64,000 nucleotides of DNA, taken from Luteitalea pratensis. GTDB taxonomy: Bacteria > Acidobacteriota > Vicinamibacteria > Vicinamibacterales > Vicinamibacteraceae. The stretch spans positions 3,941,001 to 4,005,000 of the forward strand of contig NZ_CP015136.1 of assembly GCF_001618865.1 (NCBI RefSeq). Reading direction: 5' to 3'. The notes beneath the pieces were generated by a model, which did not search any database, had not been told where the DNA came from, and was given only the letters and a program-made list of their open reading frames with translations. The translations under genes and the position numbers were made by a program. Shown in pieces: positions 18,028 to 25,429 of the stretch. Position 1 is the first letter of the stretch. The number at the start of each line of letters is the position of its first letter.

Positions 18028-19121
18028 ACGTGAAGTATCACGCGATGCGGCGCGTCGGGTCGCGATACGTCCAGCGCACCGGCTTCGCGGCGCGATTGTA
18101 GCGGTCGATATACCGCCTGATCTTGCGCGCGAGGTCAGTGGTCGACGTGAAGATGCCGCGGGCGAGCAGGTCGCGTGCGATCTTGCTGAACCACAGCTCG
18201 ACCTGGTTCAACCACGAGCTGTAGGTCGGGGTGAAGTGGATCTGCACCGACGGATGCGCCTCGAGGAACGCGGCCACCTGCTTGGTCTCATGCGCCGAGA
18301 GATTGTCCGCGATGATGTGGATCTCCCGGTCAGCCGGCTGCGTCGCCACCACCGTGCTGAGGAAGGCGACGAACTCCGCGCTGGTGTGTCGCTCTGCGGT
18401 CTTGCCGATCACCTCGCCGGTGTCGGTGTTGAGGGCGGCGTACAGCGAGAGGGTGCCGTGTCGGACGTACTCGAAGCCGTGTCGCTCCGCGCGCCCAGGC
18501 GACAACGGCAGGATCGGATCACGGCGGTCCAGCGCCTGAATCGCGGTTTTCTCATCAACACAGAACACGACGGCGTGCTGCGGCGGCTGCAGGTACAACC
18601 CGATGACGTCGGCGGCCTTGGACTCGAAATCGGGATCGGTCGAACGCATGTAGCGCTCCAGCCGATGCGGTTGCAGGCCCGCGCGCTTCCAAATCCGCGC
18701 CACCATCGTGTGCGAGAGCTTGAGCCGAGTGGCCAGCGTCCGCGTCGACCAGTGCGTGGCGCCATGCGGCGGCGTCTTGCGCGTCCACGCGAGCACGCGT
18801 GCCTCGACGGCCGGCGTCAGGACGGTCGGGCGCGAGCCCTGATGGCGCCCCCACAGGCCACGCAAGCGGTCAGTCAGGAAGCGTGCCTTCCACTTGGCGA
18901 TCGTCGCGGAGCTCCAGCCGACGGCGGCGGTCACCTCGGCGTACGAGTGACGGTCGGCCAGGAGCAGCAGCGCGCGGGCACGGCGCGCAAGGTCGGCTCG
19001 GCCGCTGCCGGCACGGGCGTAGCGCTCCAGCTCGGCGCGCTCATCGGCGGTGAGCATGACGTCGTCCAAGGACTGCGGCATGCCCCAGTGTACATGTTTA
19101 TGAATGGCTAATACAGTTCAC
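18010..19121 (-). mobile_element. IS630-type insertion sequence
   Basis: The element carries one transposase gene and near-perfect terminal inverted repeats: GTGGACTGTATCAGC at the left end and, read inward, GTGAACTGTATTAGC at the right (two mismatches in 15). TA dinucleotides flank both ends (18008-18009 and 19122-19123), the target duplication expected of the IS630/Tc1-mariner superfamily. Removing the IS and one TA restores the integrase frame. Confidence 0.88.
18038..19081 (-). CDS. IS630 family transposase
   Basis: An intact 347-residue transposase. The N-terminus has two helix-turn-helix units (HSYAEVTAAVGWSSATIAKWKARF and the THWSTRTLATRLKLSHTMVARIW region). The DDE catalytic core comprises Asp in VVFCVDEKT, Asp in IHIIADNLSAH and Glu in NQVELWFSKI, as expected for IS630 members. 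The gene opposes the integrase and ends 10 bp from its stop. With both ends and the frame intact, the element may still be able to move. Confidence 0.92.
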   Translation of the reverse strand: MPQSLDDVMLTADERAELERYARAGSGRADLARRARALLLLADRHSYAEVTAAVGWSSATIAKWKARFLTDRLRGLWGRHQGSRPTVLTPAVEARVLAWTRKTPPHGATHWSTRTLATRLKLSHTMVARIWKRAGLQPHRLERYMRSTDPDFESKAADVIGLYLQPPQHAVVFCVDEKTAIQALDRRDPILPLSPGRAERHGFEYVRHGTLSLYAALNTDTGEVIGKTAERHTSAEFVAFLSTVVATQPADREIHIIADNLSAHETKQVAAFLEAHPSVQIHFTPTYSSWLNQVELWFSKIARDLLARGIFTSTTDLARKIRRYIDRYNRAAKPVRWTYRDPTRRIA

Positions 19122-19171
19122 TAGGAACAGACGGCGTCGGCTGGCAGCCAGCGCCCACGAGACGAGGCTGA
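19122..19171 (+). pseudogene. Displaced 3' end of the island integrase gene
   Basis: After the IS, the TA at 19122-19123 completes the codon begun by C18007. The frame continues for 15 residues (GTDGVGWQPAPTRRG) to the TGA at 19169-19171. This is the original C-terminus of the integrase before the IS630 insertion. It lies beyond the catalytic Tyr, in a region that varies among integrases. Confidence 0.75.
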
Positions 19172-19392
19172 TTCGACACGCTCGACTGGTATCAGCAGTG
19201 CACGCCGATGACCCTCGCGAGCAGGGCCTCGTGCTTCAGGAGATTGAGGCAGATCTCCCTGGGTTTCGCCAGTCGTTCGGTCTAGTCGAGGAACTCGAAG
19301 ATGTCTTCAAAGCGACAGGGAATGGCGGTGTCCCGGCCGGCCGCATGGGCCGGTCGGGCTCCGTGCCCGGTGCCCAAAGTGCCGGATTCTGT
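19172..19392. other. Island stretch without an assignable gene
   Basis: A frame from 19198 reads VHADDPREQGLVLQEIEADL and FRQSFGLVEELEDVFKATG, which is protein-like, before becoming low quality. No start signal, domain or homologous family was recognised. It may be a remnant of lost cargo. Confidence 0.3.
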
Positions 19393-19839
19393 TTAGCGTG
19401 GGGCTGACGTGCCGGTCACTCGCCTCCATTGCTCGTTGATCTTTATGCCCTGGTTTTCACCGACGTTATGCCAGATGTCACCGTTGAGTCGGCATTGGTA
19501 CGTCCCGGACGCACCCCGGTACTTCTCGAACACTGGACCAAACCCGTGCTCTATCGACGTTGTGTGGGTTCCATTTGCGAATGTCTGCGGTCCGCCATGC
19601 CCAGCCTGAACGACACCGTTGCCTCCGAGCCACACGACAAAGTAGTGGGTCGGTGTGACGTGTTTCAGCACGCTGGTGACACCGGGTATCGCGGGCACAT
19701 CGATAATCTGCCAAGTGCCGACGAGCTCGCGCGCAGTGCAGGCTTGCCCCTTGACCTCGGGCTGGGCAGGTGTTGCCGGTTGCGGAGGCGTGGACGGCTG
19801 CAAGGCGGTAAGCAGTGCGACGAGGGCAACGTTGAGCAT
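19393..19839 (-). CDS. Small exported protein of unknown function (lipocalin-like LVGTW motif)
   Basis: From the ATG at 19839 the product is 148 residues: a signal peptide (MLNVALVALLTALQP), a Pro/Thr/Gln linker (TPPQPATPAQPE), then a domain starting ARELVGTWQIIDVPAIPG with Trp- and His-containing strands (HYFVVWLGGNG, GDIWHNVGENQG). LVGTW is the opening of many lipocalin-like small proteins. Two Cys residues flank the domain and may form a disulfide. It is island cargo, intact, of unknown role. Confidence 0.6.
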   Translation of the reverse strand: MLNVALVALLTALQPSTPPQPATPAQPEVKGQACTARELVGTWQIIDVPAIPGVTSVLKHVTPTHYFVVWLGGNGVVQAGHGGPQTFANGTHTTSIEHGFGPVFEKYRGASGTYQCRLNGDIWHNVGENQGIKINEQWRRVTGTSAPR

Positions 19840-19996
19840 GGCTGTTTTCCTCACGTTCTGGGTGGCGACGCGCCAACCGCGCGCGCAGGGTAGCACAGTG
19901 GCTCGAAAAATCGCTGCCACCCCTCGACTGACGCCCCCCGCAGGAGCCAAGTACGCACGGACAACGAACTACAGCATTCACACGGAGCCCAGATCG

Positions 19997-20485
19997 ATGC
20001 CTCAGAACTCACCACGACCGACCGGAGGGCGCCGGAAGCGCCTCCGGCCCACCGAGATTGACCTCGAGCCATCAGTGCAGGTGACGGCCCCGACCTCTCT
20101 GTCGAGCGCGGAACTGGCCGTGTGGGACCGGCTCGCGCCCTCCGCTCTGCGGATGGGCACGCTGACGCCAGAGACGGTCCCCGGTTTCATCCTGCTCGTG
20201 CAGACGATGATGGCGCGCGACGAGGCGGCCGCGGTGCTGGCGCGCGATGGGCTCGTCGTGAATCGCACCGTGCACCAGGTGAGCACGCACGTGCGCCAGA
20301 TGACACAACGGCTCGAGTCGCTGCTGTCGCGGTTCTCGCTGCTGCCGACAGGCCGGCCCGTCGAGCGGCCCCGTCCGGCCCGTGTCGACGACGTCGACGA
20401 GTGGGAGTCAGGGCACGACTTCTACGGGGTAGTGCGGAAGCCGCAGCCCACCCGGGAACGCGGGATGTCGCGGCCCACCGCTTGA
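19997..20485 (+). CDS. Phage terminase small subunit, P27-like
   Basis: A 162-residue protein from the ATG at 19997. It begins with a basic segment (GGRRKRLRPTEIDLE), followed by the pattern SLSSAELAVWDRLAP, then GTLTPETVPGFILLVQTMMA, RDGLVVN and THVRQMTQRLESLLSRFSLLPTGR. This order of 'lsaeE..W..l.p.l...g.Lt..d' and a C-terminal helical 'R.l..ll..fGLtP..R' block is that of P27-type small terminases, which recognise phage DNA for packaging. No large terminase, portal or capsid gene is nearby, so it is either relic cargo or a satellite-type component. Confidence 0.6.
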   Translation: MPQNSPRPTGGRRKRLRPTEIDLEPSVQVTAPTSLSSAELAVWDRLAPSALRMGTLTPETVPGFILLVQTMMARDEAAAVLARDGLVVNRTVHQVSTHVRQMTQRLESLLSRFSLLPTGRPVERPRPARVDDVDEWESGHDFYGVVRKPQPTRERGMSRPTA

Positions 20486-20624
20486 CAGTGAGGAGCGACG
20501 CCAGATTAGTTGGCAGACTCATCAAAGCCACGTCGGTGGTCGCTATGGAGTTTTGTGTGGATCTCGAATGCTGCGCGCTCACCATTCGTGACTACGAAGC
20601 GCGACGGCTAGCCGGCTGACGCGG
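20486..20624. other. Short island stretch, remnant coding possible
   Basis: A frame reads FCVDLECCALTIRDYEARRL up to 20615 without a convincing start. It may be the tail of a small protein. Nothing else was recognised. Confidence 0.25.
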
Positions 20625-20739
20625 ATGACGTTCCACGAACCCCTGCCCGGCCCTACGGCGGGCAGGTTGCGGCTCTGGACGTTGCACAAGGACGGCCGCA
20701 CGGCGACTTGCGACGCGCAGGCGCACACGCTCGGCCTCG
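20625..20739 (+). pseudogene. Truncated small mobile-element protein
   Basis: The ATG at 20634 (GATGACGTTC) opens MTFHEPLPGPTAGRLRLWTL, then HKDGRTATCDAQAHTLGLEL; beyond about 20735 the frame turns into non-protein-like Arg/Ala sequence. A related broken copy lies at 14330-14455. The family is small, has no known function and appears tied to these elements; the original protein was presumably longer. Confidence 0.5.
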
Positions 20740-20949
20740 AACTCCTCTCCGGCGCGGCGCGTTCCTGGCGAAGGGCTGGACGGCCTGCCGGCCGCGGCGA
20801 GCGGGATGCGGCCGCCTGTCGCGCTCGCCGATCCCCACAGGACAACGTCGCTCCCGATCGCGCGCGCCGGCCCCGTCGGTGTTCGGTAGCGCCGGCGTGC
20901 TGCCGGTCGCGATGTCCTGGGCGCCGGGTGTCGAGGCCGTGACGGCGGC

Positions 20950-21146
20950 CGCGGCGTCTTCGCGGCGCCACTCTTCGATGATCAGACGCCCGACCACATC
21001 ATCGGCGATCCACCACGCCTGTTCGATGCAGTTCAGTGGCGCGCGGAAGAATTCCGACCCACTGAAGTGGATCACCCGCCAGCCAAGCAGCGCAAGATCG
21101 CGATCGCGTTGATTGCGCCGCGTCACTTGTTCCTTGGTGCGTTCTC
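20950..21146 (-). pseudogene. DUF559 / Vsr-like endonuclease domain fragment
   Basis: The minus strand encodes RERTKEQVTRRNQRDRDLAL followed by LGWRVIHFSGSEFFRAPLNC and a helix IEQAWWIADDVVGRLIIEEW. This is the C-terminal half of DUF559-type nuclease domains (restriction-endonuclease fold, related to very-short-patch repair enzymes). The N-terminal half with most of the active site is absent. It is joined out of frame to the TIR fragment, so a deletion probably fused two genes. Confidence 0.6.
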
Positions 21147-21148
21147 GC

Positions 21149-21388
21149 CAAGGCTCCCGCATCGAAGTTGAGCCAAGGGCTCTTCACGTTCTCTGCGGTG
21201 AGGCACGCTATACCGACCGTCGATTCCGCGAGTTCAGAACGAATCTCGTGCCACCAACTGGCGCCTGCGACGATGCTTACCTTTGACAGCCAAGGCTTGG
21301 TATTCGGCAGGACGAGTTGAAGGAGTTCATGGAGCGCCTTGGCGACGGCTCCGCTATCGTTCCCGCTCCAACTGATGAAAATCTTCAA
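21149..21388 (-). pseudogene. Truncated TIR-domain protein, probable defence gene remnant
   Basis: Starting at a TTG (21388) with GAGG 7 nt upstream, the frame encodes 80 residues of a bacterial TIR domain: MKIFISWSGNDSGAVAKALH, PWLSKVSIVAGASWWHEIR, then GIACLTAENVKSPWLNFDAG. This layout (KIFISWSG, WW..I...L, CLT..N..SPWL.F.AGA) is that of TIR proteins found in bacterial anti-phage systems, where TIR domains consume NAD+. The expected second half and effector or sensor domain are missing; after AGAL the frame breaks into DUF559 sequence. It starts 16 bp from the right inner repeat. Confidence 0.65.
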
Positions 21389-21403
21389 GCATCCACCTCG
21401 CGG

Positions 21404-21424
21404 CTGCACCCCTAATGCACCCCC
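21404..21424. repeat. Inner 21-bp direct repeat, right copy
   Basis: An exact copy of 16710-16730 with two TGCACCCC boxes. It lies 64 bp inside the right attachment repeat. The pair near both island ends suggests a role in integrase binding or as a second recombination pair. Confidence 0.6.
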
Positions 21425-21429
21425 CGAAC

Positions 21430-21460
21430 AAAAACGCCCGTGAGCTTGGCTCGCGGGCGT
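21430..21460 (-). terminator. Rho-independent terminator for tRNA-Val
   Basis: On the minus strand a near-perfect 11-bp stem (CGCCCGCGAGC pairing with GCTCACGGGCG, one G-T wobble) with a 4-nt loop is followed by a run of five T. It lies 32 bp past the CCA end of the tRNA, in the right position to end its transcript. Because it is inside the island, the element brought the terminator along with the tRNA 3' end. Confidence 0.75.
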
Positions 21461-21487
21461 CGGTGTAAGTTATTATCCTGCAACCAC

Positions 21488-21540
21488 TTTGTGGTGCGCA
21501 GTACTGGATTCGAACCAGTGACCCCCGCCGTGTGAAGGCG
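21488..21540. repeat. Right attachment repeat within tRNA-Val (att site)
   Basis: 53 bp identical to 16540-16592. It forms the 3' half of the functional tRNA-Val gene plus six flanking bases beyond CCA, and marks the right boundary of the island. Confidence 0.92.
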
Positions 21541-21566
21541 GTGCTCTACCGCTGAGCCAACTGCGC
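21492..21566 (-). tRNA. tRNA-Val (anticodon CAC)
   Basis: The cloverleaf is complete: acceptor stem GCGCAGT/ACTGCGC, D-arm GCTC-AGCGGTA-GAGC, anticodon stem CCGCC/GGCGG with loop TTCACAC (anticodon CAC, reading GUG), short variable loop, T-arm ACTGG-TTCGAAT-CCAGT, discriminator A and an encoded CCA. It serves as the integration site of the neighbouring island, which supplies its 3' half. Confidence 0.97.
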
Positions 21567-21626
21567 ACACTGAGGTGGGGTGTGCCTCGTAGCAGCCGCG
21601 CCTCGCGCGCCCGCCACGAACTTCAA

Positions 21627-21656
21627 ACTATAACGCAGGGCTGAGCGCAGTGGCAA
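21627..21656 (-). promoter_or_regulatory. Promoter of tRNA-Val
   Basis: On the minus strand TTGCCA (-35, 21651-21656) and TATAGT (-10, 21627-21632) are separated by 18 bp. This gives a transcription start near 21619, about 50 nt before the mature tRNA 5' end. It is a good match to the sigma-70-type consensus in GC-rich DNA. Confidence 0.65.
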
Positions 21657-21732
21657 GACGGCTCATGTATCACCACTTCGCCCGCATGCATCAGATGCTC
21701 CGCGTGACGCCGGCAATGGGAATGGGGTCCGC

Positions 21733-22571
21733 TACCGCGCGGCGCCCGTCACGATCCACCACCAGCCGGCGGCGACAGCGGCACCCGCAACCGTGTCCAC
21801 CAGGAAATGGTAGCGGCCGACCACGGTCGCGACGCAGATGGCGAACGCGACGACGCCGAAGATCGGCGCCGTCGGCGCCTGCAGTGACCACAGCGCGAGC
21901 GCGACGGCCACGGCCCCGGCCGCGTGGCCGCTCGGGATCGTGTTCATGTGATGGCTGCCATGCGCCAGCACGGCTTCGTTGGCATGCCGGAACTTCGATC
22001 TCGCGCGAAGCGAGCCAGCCCACGGCTCGAGCGCTCGCGGTGGGCGCGTCTGCAGCCAGGCCAGCGCGATATAGCACGACGCCTCCGAGAGGAACACCAC
22101 CGTCCAGTAGACGTCCACGCTCACGGAGCCGCCCCGCGACCACGCCGCCCATGCCCCGAGCGGCAGTAGCGCATAGACCGAGAAGTACGCGCTTTCCAGG
22201 ACCTCCAGCGCCCACGACGATCCGGACGTGAGACGCGCCTCGAGGCGCAGTGGCGCAAGCAGCCTCCGATCGACCGACAGGAGTCGTTGCTCGAGGCGCG
22301 GCTGCGGCTCGACGAAGTAGCCGCCAGCAAGCCAATGCGCCCCTAGAACGAGGAGCGCCGGCGCAACGTTGCGCGCAACACCGGTGACTCCGCGGTCAGG
22401 CAACTGCGTCGTTGCGAGTGCCGCCATGCCGAGCACGAAGGCACCGCCGATCACGCGCCAGCGCCCGCGTGCATCGAGCGGTCGTACCAGGGCGACGACT
22501 GCTGCCACGACGCACCAACACACGACCGCCAACTCGGAAGCCCGCGCACCCATCAGCAGCGAATGTGTCAT
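21733..22571 (-). CDS. PAP2 superfamily membrane phosphatase
   Basis: A 279-residue protein with about eight hydrophobic segments. The C-terminal half carries the PAP2 signature: KFRHANEAVL, NTIPSGHAAG and GRYHFLVDTVAG with the catalytic His residues. Such enzymes remove phosphate from lipid phosphates (phosphatidate, undecaprenyl diphosphate) or act in inositol-lipid synthesis. The substrate is not determined. The first motif is weak (no clear KxxxxxxRP), so activity is likely but not certain. It is the first intact chromosomal gene right of the island. Confidence 0.8.
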
Positions 22572-22607
22572 CTGCCTGCGGAACAGCTCATGGCGCTATG
22601 CTCCTGA

Positions 22608-22691
22608 GGCCCGAAGGCCGACGGCCGAATGACGAAGGCCGACCGGTTGCCCGAGCCCTGAGGCTTGAGACCTGAGACTCGAGCCCTGAGA
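22608..22691. repeat. Heptanucleotide-period repeats upstream of yciH
   Basis: Two adjacent blocks with 7-bp period: GGCCGAC/GGCCGAA-type units at about 22608-22644, and CCTGAGA/CTTGAGA/CTCGAGC units at 22650-22691. They fill most of the spacer between the divergent PAP2 and SUI1 genes. The second block resembles the repeat at 1031-1065. Confidence 0.75.
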
Positions 22692-22709
22692 CCTTTGTAT
22701 GATCGCCCC

Positions 22710-23066
22710 GTGACCGACCGCGGTGCCCGTCTCGTGTATTCGACCGATCAGGGACGCACCTGCCCGAAGTGCGGCTGGCCTGCGAAGAACTGCCAGTGCA
22801 GTACACGCGCGTCGGTCGAGGAGCCAGTACCCGCGCGGGTTACGGCGAAGCTGAGGATGGAGAAGAAAGGACGTGGTGGCAAGACCATGACCGTGGTCGA
22901 CGGCCTGCCGCGCAATTCGGCATTCCTCAAGGATCTCTGCGCGGAGTTGAGGCGCCTCTGCGGCACCGGCGGCGCTGTCGAGGATGGAGCCATCGAACTC
23001 CAGGGCGACTTGCGCGAGCGGCTGCGTCCTCACCTCACGACCAGGGGCTTCATCGTCAAGGGCTAG
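22710..23066 (+). CDS. yciH: SUI1/YciH family translation initiation factor-like protein
   Basis: The 118-residue product from the GTG at 22710 begins VTDRGARLVYSTDQGRTCPK with a CPKCGWPAKNCQC zinc-ribbon-like segment (residues 17-29), as in YciH. The eIF1/SUI1 fold follows: RMEKKGRGGKTMTVVDGLPR, GTGGAVEDGAIELQGD and LRPHLTTRGFIVKG. Bacterial YciH proteins influence start-codon selection but are not essential. Length and motifs match the family well. Confidence 0.9.
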   Translation: MTDRGARLVYSTDQGRTCPKCGWPAKNCQCSTRASVEEPVPARVTAKLRMEKKGRGGKTMTVVDGLPRNSAFLKDLCAELRRLCGTGGAVEDGAIELQGDLRERLRPHLTTRGFIVKG

Positions 23067-23112
23067 ATCGGGCAGATGAAGCCGCGCGCGTGGCTCTGCT
23101 AGACTGCGCCGC

Positions 23113-24510
23113 GTGCCGACATTCCACTCGCTGCGCCTCCGCCGCATGCTCGCGCCGACGCTCCTGCTGCCTCTTGCCGGCGGGCTCCTGCAGCCGGCCA
23201 GGGCAGGCGCGCAGGACCTGTGGACGGGCACGCCCGAAGTGCTCGTCACGCCGGTGAGTCCCACGTGGACCTACCGGGTCGGCGCGCCAGCCACCTTCAC
23301 GGTCGCCGTCCGACGCGATGGCCATCCGCTGTCGGGCGTGGCGGTCACCGTGCGATGTGGCCCCGAGATGCTGCCGCCGACCCTCATGAAGGAGGTCACG
23401 AGCGGTGCCACGCCTGTCGTCGTCGAAGCCGGGACAATGAACAGCCCCGGTTTCCTGCGATGCATCGGCACCGCGCAGCACGAGGGGCGCAGCTATCGTG
23501 GCCTCGGAACGGCCGGTTTCGATCCGCTGACGATCGCGCCGACCGTGACCGATCCCGCGGACTTCGATGCGTTCTGGTCGGAGGGCAAGGCCCAGCTCGC
23601 GAAGATCCCGATCGAGATGACGCGTGAGCTGCTGCCTTCCTATGGCGGCCCCGGCATCATCGTCTCGCACGTCAGCTTCCAGACCGTGGGGCTGGACCCG
23701 AACGGGACCGCGACGAGCCGCATCTACGGCATCCTGTGCGAGCCGTCTGCGCCGGGCAAGTATCCGGCGTTGCTCTCGGTACCAGGGGCCGGCGTACGTC
23801 CCTATCGTGGCCTGCTTGCGCCGTGTCAGCACGGGTTGATCACGCTGCAGATCGGCATTCACGGGTTGCCGGTCACCCTCGATCCGCTCGTGTACACGAG
23901 CCTCGGCGCTGGCAGCCTCTCGCGCTACTTCATGACCAACCTCGAGGACCGCGATCGGTTCTTCTATCGGCGTGTGTACCTGTCGACGGTGCGGTCCAAC
24001 GACGTGCTCACGAGCCTGCCGAACTACGATGGCGTCAACCTCGGCGTCATTGGTGGCAGCCAGGGCGGCGCGCTCGCGATCGTCACGGCGGCGCTCGACC
24101 CGCGCGTGAAGGTGCTTTCGTCGACCTATCCCGCGCTGGCGGACCTGACCGGATACCTGAACAACCGTGCCGGCGGCTGGCCGCATTTCTTCCACCCGAC
24201 GCGCCCCGGACCCAAGCCCACGCCTGAGGCGCTGCGCACCCTGCCGTACTACGACGTCGTGAAATTCGCGCGTCGCGTGAAGGCTCCCGGCATCTACACG
24301 TGGGGCTACAACGACGAAACGGTGCCGCCGACGTCCATCTTCTCGGCCTACAACGTCATCACCGCCCCCAAGGTGTGGATGCTGGCCGTGACGACAGGGC
24401 ACAACACGACGCCGGAGCAGGCGACGCGCACCGACGCATGGATGGAAGAGGCGCTGAAGACGGGCCACATGCCGTCGACGATTCCGGTGCCGCCGCCACC
24501 GACACCGTAG
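23113..24510 (+). CDS. Exported acetylxylan-esterase-like alpha/beta hydrolase
   Basis: A 465-residue exported protein: signal peptide (LAPTLLLPLAGGLLQPARAGA), an N-terminal beta-sandwich domain to about 150, then an AXE1-type esterase. The catalytic Ser lies in GVIGGSQGGALA near 318, Asp in YNDETVPPTS near 401 and His in TTGHNTT near 428. This family deacetylates sugar esters such as acetylated xylan and cephalosporin C. The start is the GTG at 23113 or the ATG at 23146. It is probably a secreted or periplasmic enzyme of carbohydrate use. Confidence 0.85.
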   Translation: MPTFHSLRLRRMLAPTLLLPLAGGLLQPARAGAQDLWTGTPEVLVTPVSPTWTYRVGAPATFTVAVRRDGHPLSGVAVTVRCGPEMLPPTLMKEVTSGATPVVVEAGTMNSPGFLRCIGTAQHEGRSYRGLGTAGFDPLTIAPTVTDPADFDAFWSEGKAQLAKIPIEMTRELLPSYGGPGIIVSHVSFQTVGLDPNGTATSRIYGILCEPSAPGKYPALLSVPGAGVRPYRGLLAPCQHGLITLQIGIHGLPVTLDPLVYTSLGAGSLSRYFMTNLEDRDRFFYRRVYLSTVRSNDVLTSLPNYDGVNLGVIGGSQGGALAIVTAALDPRVKVLSSTYPALADLTGYLNNRAGGWPHFFHPTRPGPKPTPEALRTLPYYDVVKFARRVKAPGIYTWGYNDETVPPTSIFSAYNVITAPKVWMLAVTTGHNTTPEQATRTDAWMEEALKTGHMPSTIPVPPPPTP

Positions 24511-24519
24511 CGCGAGCGG

Positions 24520-25143
24520 TCACATCGTGCCGTAGAGCCGATCGCCGAAGTCGCCGAGCCCGGGCACGATGAACTTGTGTGCGTTGAGGTGACTGTCGAT
24601 CGCCGGCGTGTAGATCTCCACGTCGGGGAAGTGCGCCTCGACCTCCTGAATGCCTTCGGGCGCCGCGACGATGCAGAGCAGGCGCATCCGCTGCGCGCCG
24701 CGTGACGCGAGCAGTTGCAGCGACGCGACGGCACTCCCACCGGTCGCCAGCATCGGATCCACGAGCACGACCAGGCTGGCGTCGAGCCCCGCCGGGAACT
24801 TCGCGTAGTACTGCGACGCGACCGCGGTGGTCTCGTCGCGCTGCAGTCCGATGTGCCCGACACGCGCGTGCGGCACCACGCTCAGCACGGCATCCAGCAT
24901 GCCCAGCCCGGCGCGCAGAACGGGAACCACGATGACGCTGGCCGAGACCTTGACGCCGTTGGCCGGGCCGAGGGGTGTGTCCACCACGACGGCTTCCGTC
25001 GGCAGGTCGCGCATCGCTTCGGTCGCGATGAGGACGCTGAGGCGTTGCGCGTACTGTCGAAACAGCGGCGAAGGCGTCCTCGTGTCACGCAGGTGCGTCA
25101 GCAGTTCCTGTGCAACGGGATGGGAGATGACGTGGACAGGCAC
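24520..25143 (-). CDS. upp: Uracil phosphoribosyltransferase
   Basis: The 207-residue enzyme converts uracil and PRPP to UMP in pyrimidine salvage. Family blocks: VPVHVISHPVAQELLTHLRD at the start, VVVPVLRAGLGMLDAVL near 75-90, the PRPP loop LVDPMLATGGSAVASLQLL near 130-148, and the C-terminal uracil-binding VPGLGDFGDRLYGT. The GTG at 25143 gives the typical length. It ends 10 bp from the convergent esterase gene. Confidence 0.93.
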   Translation of the reverse strand: MPVHVISHPVAQELLTHLRDTRTPSPLFRQYAQRLSVLIATEAMRDLPTEAVVVDTPLGPANGVKVSASVIVVPVLRAGLGMLDAVLSVVPHARVGHIGLQRDETTAVASQYYAKFPAGLDASLVVLVDPMLATGGSAVASLQLLASRGAQRMRLLCIVAAPEGIQEVEAHFPDVEIYTPAIDSHLNAHKFIVPGLGDFGDRLYGTM

Positions 25144-25205
25144 GGGCCGCACTGTATCTGAAGCGGTACCGGTTCGGAAGGCAGGGCCCACTCTCCTTGG
25201 CGAAT

Positions 25206-25338
25206 GGTAGGGACGCCTCTCCGAGGCGTCCATCAGCCTCGCCGCACGGAGAAGACGGACCCAGCCTCGCGGAACGGAGAAGATGGACCCAGCCTCGCCG
25301 CATCGAGGAGATGGACCGCTCGGAGAGCGGTCCCTACC
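25206..25338. repeat. REPIN: inverted pair of REP sequences
   Basis: The left REP begins GGTAGGGACGCCTCTCCGAG; the right one is inverted and ends GAGCGGTCCCTACC. Each forms its own hairpin, and the spacer contains two imperfect repeats of a CCTCGC/GGAGAAGA motif. The right REP tail is followed by a duplicated 21-bp unit (25329-25371). Family 1, related to the RAYT-linked array at 58438. Confidence 0.85.
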
Positions 25339-25406
25339 GTCAAGCCTACGGTCCCTACCGTCAAGGCTACGTGAGCCGCTTCTTCGTCTCGTCGAAGCCC
25401 ACCTGA

Positions 25407-25429
25407 TGGCAAATTGGGCCAATTTGCCA
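25407..25429. promoter_or_regulatory. 23-bp palindrome upstream of ychF
   Basis: TGGCAAATTGG and CCAATTTGCCA form perfect 11-bp arms around one central base. The low GC content and distance (103 bp from the ychF start, 264 bp from the upp start) suit an operator. A transcript hairpin is also possible, but no T-run follows. No regulator is known. Confidence 0.35.

Larger units (their letters stand above)
16540..21540. mobile_element. Integrated genomic island at tRNA-Val(CAC), about 5 kb
   Basis: The element is bounded by the perfect 53-bp repeats at 16540-16592 and 21488-21540; the right copy restores the intact tRNA gene. Contents in order: integrase, IS630-type insertion, a short gene-less stretch, a small exported protein, a P27-like small terminase, a decayed small protein, DUF559 nuclease and TIR-domain remnants, inner 21-bp repeats near both ends and a tRNA-proximal terminator. 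The cargo is largely broken, so the element is probably no longer autonomous, although the integrase core is intact. Confidence 0.88.

Noticed and set aside
20950-21388. Functional TIR-based defence system such as Thoeris
   Set aside because: The TIR domain is cut after about 80 residues, and the partner is a half-domain in another frame; no ThsA/SIR2-type gene is nearby.
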